Positions 61,686 to 64,000 of a DNA stretch of 64,000 bases are shown here, piece after piece (position 1 is the first letter of the stretch; each line of letters opens with the position of its first letter). The position numbers were made by a program, and so were the translations under genes. This DNA comes from Verrucomicrobiaceae bacterium (GTDB lineage Bacteria; Verrucomicrobiota; Verrucomicrobiia; Verrucomicrobiales; Akkermansiaceae), in NCBI GenBank assembly GCA_027486655.1, contig JAIXOR010000059.1:62001-126000 (forward strand). The letters run 5' to 3'. The notes under the pieces were generated by a model. It was not told where the DNA came from. It did not search any database and worked only from the letters and a program-made list of their open reading frames with translations.

Positions 61686-62198
61686 CTAACGGTTTCCGGT
61701 GGAGAAACGGACCTGGCTGGAACTGCTCTGGTCCGCGTAAAGGAAATTGGTCCCGCCCGGATGCCAGGCTTCCTTGTCAAATACCAGCGGGATCCGCTCC
61801 GGCCGGTCCTCCATGAAGAAGGCCAGCTTCGAGACATGGAGACCGCTCTGGGTCGAGTTCCACACGTAGCTGGAACCGCTCTTCGCGTGCTGCTCGGCGT
61901 CCTGGGGACAACGAAACGCGTCCTCGTTCTCCAGATACGGCTTCAGCGCCACATCGAGCACCGGCACATCCTCGGTCTTCGACGCGCGCGCCGCCACCAG
62001 ATCCGGCAAGGTCTGATTGTGGTCCTGGATGTGGCTTTGCAGCGCCGCACCGATCGACCTCAGCTGGTTCAGACAGGCCGCCTGCCGCGAACGCGCGAGC
62101 ATCGGCCGGGCGATGGCCAACCCGATGCCGCCGAGCGCGGCCAGGATCGCGATGACGACCAGCAACTCCACCAAGGTAAATCCACGGCGTTTCATCAT
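61686..62198 (-). CDS. Prepilin-type pseudopilin protein
   Basis: A 170-residue protein with an exact prepilin leader: MMKRRGFTLVELLVVIAILAALGG, where cleavage follows Gly and Glu5 is present. The globular part contains ARSRQAACLNQLRSIGAALQSHIQDHNQTLPDL, with two Cys further on, and FLYADQSSSSQVRFSTGNR at the end, typical of verrucomicrobial H-x9-DG type pseudopilins, although the C-terminal DGHV is missing. The ATG at 62198 overlaps the stop of the upstream gene (ATGA), so it is coupled to it. It should be part of a type II secretion-like pseudopilus or an envelope protein. Confidence 0.85.
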   Translation of the reverse strand: MMKRRGFTLVELLVVIAILAALGGIGLAIARPMLARSRQAACLNQLRSIGAALQSHIQDHNQTLPDLVAARASKTEDVPVLDVALKPYLENEDAFRCPQDAEQHAKSGSSYVWNSTQSGLHVSKLAFFMEDRPERIPLVFDKEAWHPGGTNFLYADQSSSSQVRFSTGNR

Positions 62199-62830
62199 TG
62201 CTGGCGCGGCGGGCCGAACTCGTTGCCGCGGAGCCCCTGCATGGTTTCGTTCACTGCCTCCATGAGCGGGGCGAGATCGAGTTTGGTATCGGCACTGGAT
62301 TTCTCAAAATAGGCGCGCATGCCTTCCTGGCTGATCTTTTCCAACAGATCCGCCCCCATGTCCTTCGCCCGCATCATCTCATCGGCCGTCCGTCCGTCCT
62401 CGATCTCCTTGAGCCCCTGCTCAACGAATTTCCGCCGCTGCGCCGGGGGCATCGCATCGAGCGACTCCATGAAGCGGTTCATCGATTCGGTGACGGTCAA
62501 GTCGATGAAGCGGTTCTTCTCCTCACGGCTCAGCTTGCGGAAAAACTCCTCCCCGCCCCGGTTCTGCCGGTTTTTTTCCCGCTCGGCGAAATCCAGGCGG
62601 TTCACCATGCCCGCGATTTCCTCGATCTTCTCCATGCGCCGACTGCCCTCCGGTCCCTCCCCGGCCGCTTCGCGCGCCGACCAATCCTCGAAGTTCGCCG
62701 CGGCGATCTCCCGGTTCACACGCTCCGCCGTCAGCTTCCGCGAGCCGGCATACGCGCGGACCGCCCACACGGCGGCCCAGACGATCACCAGGATCGCCGC
62801 CGCCCGGATCATCACCTTGCGCCTTTGCAT
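62195..62830 (-). CDS. Membrane-anchored helical protein of unknown function
   Basis: A 211-residue protein. It has a basic N-terminus and one span (MQRRKVMIRAAAILVIVWAAVWAVRAYAG), followed by a charged helical domain: NREIAAANFEDWSAREA, RLDFAEREKNRQNRGGEEFFRKLSREEKNRFIDLTVTESMNRFMESLDAMPPAQRRKFV, and DTKLDLAPLMEAVNETMQGLRG. The LSREEKxxFIDLT and MPPAQRRKFVEQGLKEIED segments recall periplasmic Spy/CpxP-like zinc-resistance helical proteins, but this is a weak resemblance. It is translationally coupled to the pseudopilin gene downstream and divergent from the outer-membrane barrel gene at 62973. The ATG at 62830 is chosen at the membrane anchor. Confidence 0.65.
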   Translation of the reverse strand: MQRRKVMIRAAAILVIVWAAVWAVRAYAGSRKLTAERVNREIAAANFEDWSAREAAGEGPEGSRRMEKIEEIAGMVNRLDFAEREKNRQNRGGEEFFRKLSREEKNRFIDLTVTESMNRFMESLDAMPPAQRRKFVEQGLKEIEDGRTADEMMRAKDMGADLLEKISQEGMRAYFEKSSADTKLDLAPLMEAVNETMQGLRGNEFGPPRQQ

Positions 62831-62917
62831 GTCGGCCCGACCATACGGCGGCCATCTTCCCGCGCAAGGGGCCAGTTCCGGCAACCCTACGCGACCACGT
62901 AGGGGCGGGGTCTTGGG

Positions 62918-62946
62918 TTGACACCCCGATCCCAAGGGACCAAGAC
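62918..62946 (+). promoter_or_regulatory. Candidate promoter of the outer-membrane barrel gene
   Basis: TTGACA (62918-62923), an exact -35, then a 17-base spacer and CAAGAC (62941-62946), a weak -10, about 27 bases before the ATG at 62973. The spacing is right, and no other -35 candidate is as good nearby. Confidence 0.4.
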
Positions 62947-62972
62947 TCGGCTTCCCACCCGGAAATCCCCCC

Positions 62973-64000
62973 ATGTTCCACCGTCCAAGCCTCTCCCCCC
63001 GGAAGCGTTGGATCACCGCTGCGGCCTGCATGGCCGCCTTGTGTGGTCACGCGTCAGCGCAGAATTTCACCATGCGGGTGGCCGATTCCAACCCGCTCAA
63101 CATCGGCGGCTTCATCCCCGGCGCGGGAGAGACGCTGCCGGACCTCTCGGAGCTTACCGATGGCATCAAGGGCAGCGCGATCTACGGGCTCGACACCGAG
63201 GCGGCCTACAATTCCAACCTGTTTCTAACGGAAACCAAGGAGGAGAGCGATCTCTCGTTCTTCTTCACCCCGTGGATCCGCTACATCTCGGACCCCGAGG
63301 GTGGCGCGCCGTTCTCGTTCAACGTGAACTACAATCCGGTGGCCCGCGTTTACATGGAGAACTCCGATCTCAACGGATTCGACCAAACCGGCGACGTGAT
63401 GGTGACCTTCCGTGGCGGCAAGACCGAGATCACGCTTTTCGGCCTCTACAACGAGCTTTCCGGGACCGACCGCATCACCGGGGACTTTGTGGAAGGCTCG
63501 CTGATGACCGCCGGCATCCGCGCGGCGCGACAACTGGCCCCCCGCACCTCGCTCAACGCCGGATTCTCAGCGGCCATGTCCGACTACGGAAACAGCACCG
63601 ATGAGGGTTCGGACATCTACACCACCTACCTCGGCGCGATGTGGGACGCCTCGCAGAAACTCTCCATCGGCAACACCCTGCGCCATACCCTCAGCGAGTC
63701 CGACAACATCGGAAACTACGAAGCCATCGCGCTGCTCTTCGAGGCACGCTACAAGCTCGGCGAGCGCATCCTGCTGTCCGCTTCGGTAGGCCCGGAGCTC
63801 GGCCAGGGCGAGGACAACGACTCGACCGTCCGCTTCACCGGCGATCTCAACATGCGCTACGCCATCAACGAGCGCCTCACCTGGGTGAACTCGCTGCGCT
63901 CCGCCACCGTACCCTCGCCGGATGAAACCAACTACATGGTCTACGATGTCCGCGTCGCCACCACGCTCGAGCGCCAGTTCGTCCGCGGCTGGCTCGCCAC
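62973..64000 (+). CDS. Outer-membrane beta-barrel protein, 5' part (continues past the window)
   Basis: An open frame from the ATG at 62973 through base 64000 without a stop, so the gene is cut by the window edge; 342 residues are visible. A signal peptide (MFHRPSLSPRKRWITAAACMAALCGHASA-Q) leads to a short linker (PLNIGGFIPGAGETLPDLSEL), then strand-turn sequence typical of outer-membrane barrels: AIYGLDTEAAYNSNLFLTE, DLSFFFTPWIRYISDPEGG, FSFNVNYNPVARVYMEN, AARQLAPRTSLNAGFSAAMSDYG, LSIGNTLRHTLSESDN, LTWVNSLRSATVPSPDETNY. Alternating hydrophobic residues and the motif AAYNSNLFLTETKEESD recall exopolysaccharide or surface-lipid porins of the DUF560/OMP type. A TTGACA promoter candidate precedes it. 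It is divergent from the helical membrane protein gene. Confidence 0.72.
   Translation, partial: MFHRPSLSPRKRWITAAACMAALCGHASAQNFTMRVADSNPLNIGGFIPGAGETLPDLSELTDGIKGSAIYGLDTEAAYNSNLFLTETKEESDLSFFFTPWIRYISDPEGGAPFSFNVNYNPVARVYMENSDLNGFDQTGDVMVTFRGGKTEITLFGLYNELSGTDRITGDFVEGSLMTAGIRAARQLAPRTSLNAGFSAAMSDYGNSTDEGSDIYTTYLGAMWDASQKLSIGNTLRHTLSESDNIGNYEAIALLFEARYKLGERILLSASVGPELGQGEDNDSTVRFTGDLNMRYAINERLTWVNSLRSATVPSPDETNYMVYDVRVATTLERQFVRGWLA

Overview
The window is a GC-rich bacterial chromosome segment. It looks like Verrucomicrobiota, probably a Verrucomicrobiaceae relative such as Luteolibacter or Haloferula. The grounds are the mix of families: several prepilin-type N-terminal proteins, an ECF sigma factor next to a Ser/Thr kinase with PEGA and FGE-like domains, a sialate O-acetylesterase, a GH95-type glycosidase beside a beta-helix protein, and secreted proteins sharing a calcium-loop C-terminal module. 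This placement rests on recognition only. I see no rRNA, tRNA, CRISPR array, IS element or phage module.

Layout. 1-8 kb: the 3' part of a short hemA, a secreted protein, a parE-type topoisomerase gene, terC, an oadG/oadB-like sodium-pump pair without the alpha subunit, a PmtA-like methyltransferase, and an AraC-type regulator behind a Fur-box-like palindrome. 8-18 kb: an overlapping trio (secreted propeller-like protein, pseudopilin, di-haem peroxidase), a short Hsp70, an aldo/keto reductase-like protein, a tandem LOG-family protein, a Skp/OmpH-like chaperone and coiled-coil or HEAT-like proteins. 18-21.9 kb: an AT-richer island with three helical secreted or lipoproteins and a decayed gene. 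21.9-27.3 kb: the assimilatory sulfate-reduction operon cysJ-cysI-cysH-cysK on the minus strand, ending at a clear intrinsic terminator.

27.4-35 kb: sialate O-acetylesterase, OsmC, then an ECF sigma factor and a kinase-PEGA-FGE protein overlapping as an operon, and a divergent translationally coupled pair (coiled-coil protein plus an envelope-type sensor protein). 35-48 kb: a 1374-residue secreted nucleotidase, a fusion of a GT4 glycosyltransferase with an LpxH-like phosphoesterase, a large protein of unknown function, and a divergent pair (beta-helix protein and GH95 glycosidase) suggesting breakdown of fucose-containing glycans. 48-64 kb: rapA, several secreted and membrane proteins, ornithine cyclodeaminase, a lamin-tail secreted protein, a KH-domain protein, a GYF / long-helix / GYF / membrane protein, an ABC ATPase, a pseudopilin operon, and the start of an outer-membrane beta-barrel gene running off the end.

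Two window-wide signals stand out. The heptamer YCTAACA (complement TGTTAGR) occurs about 25 times. In coding DNA it uses rare TTA or CTA leucine codons, or TCT/CCT-AAC, so the DNA word itself seems to be kept. Second, four secreted proteins share a roughly 100-residue C-terminal module that starts with a DxDGDGxxN-type loop and ends in an aromatic-Arg motif a few residues from the C-terminus; this may be a sorting or surface-anchoring signal.
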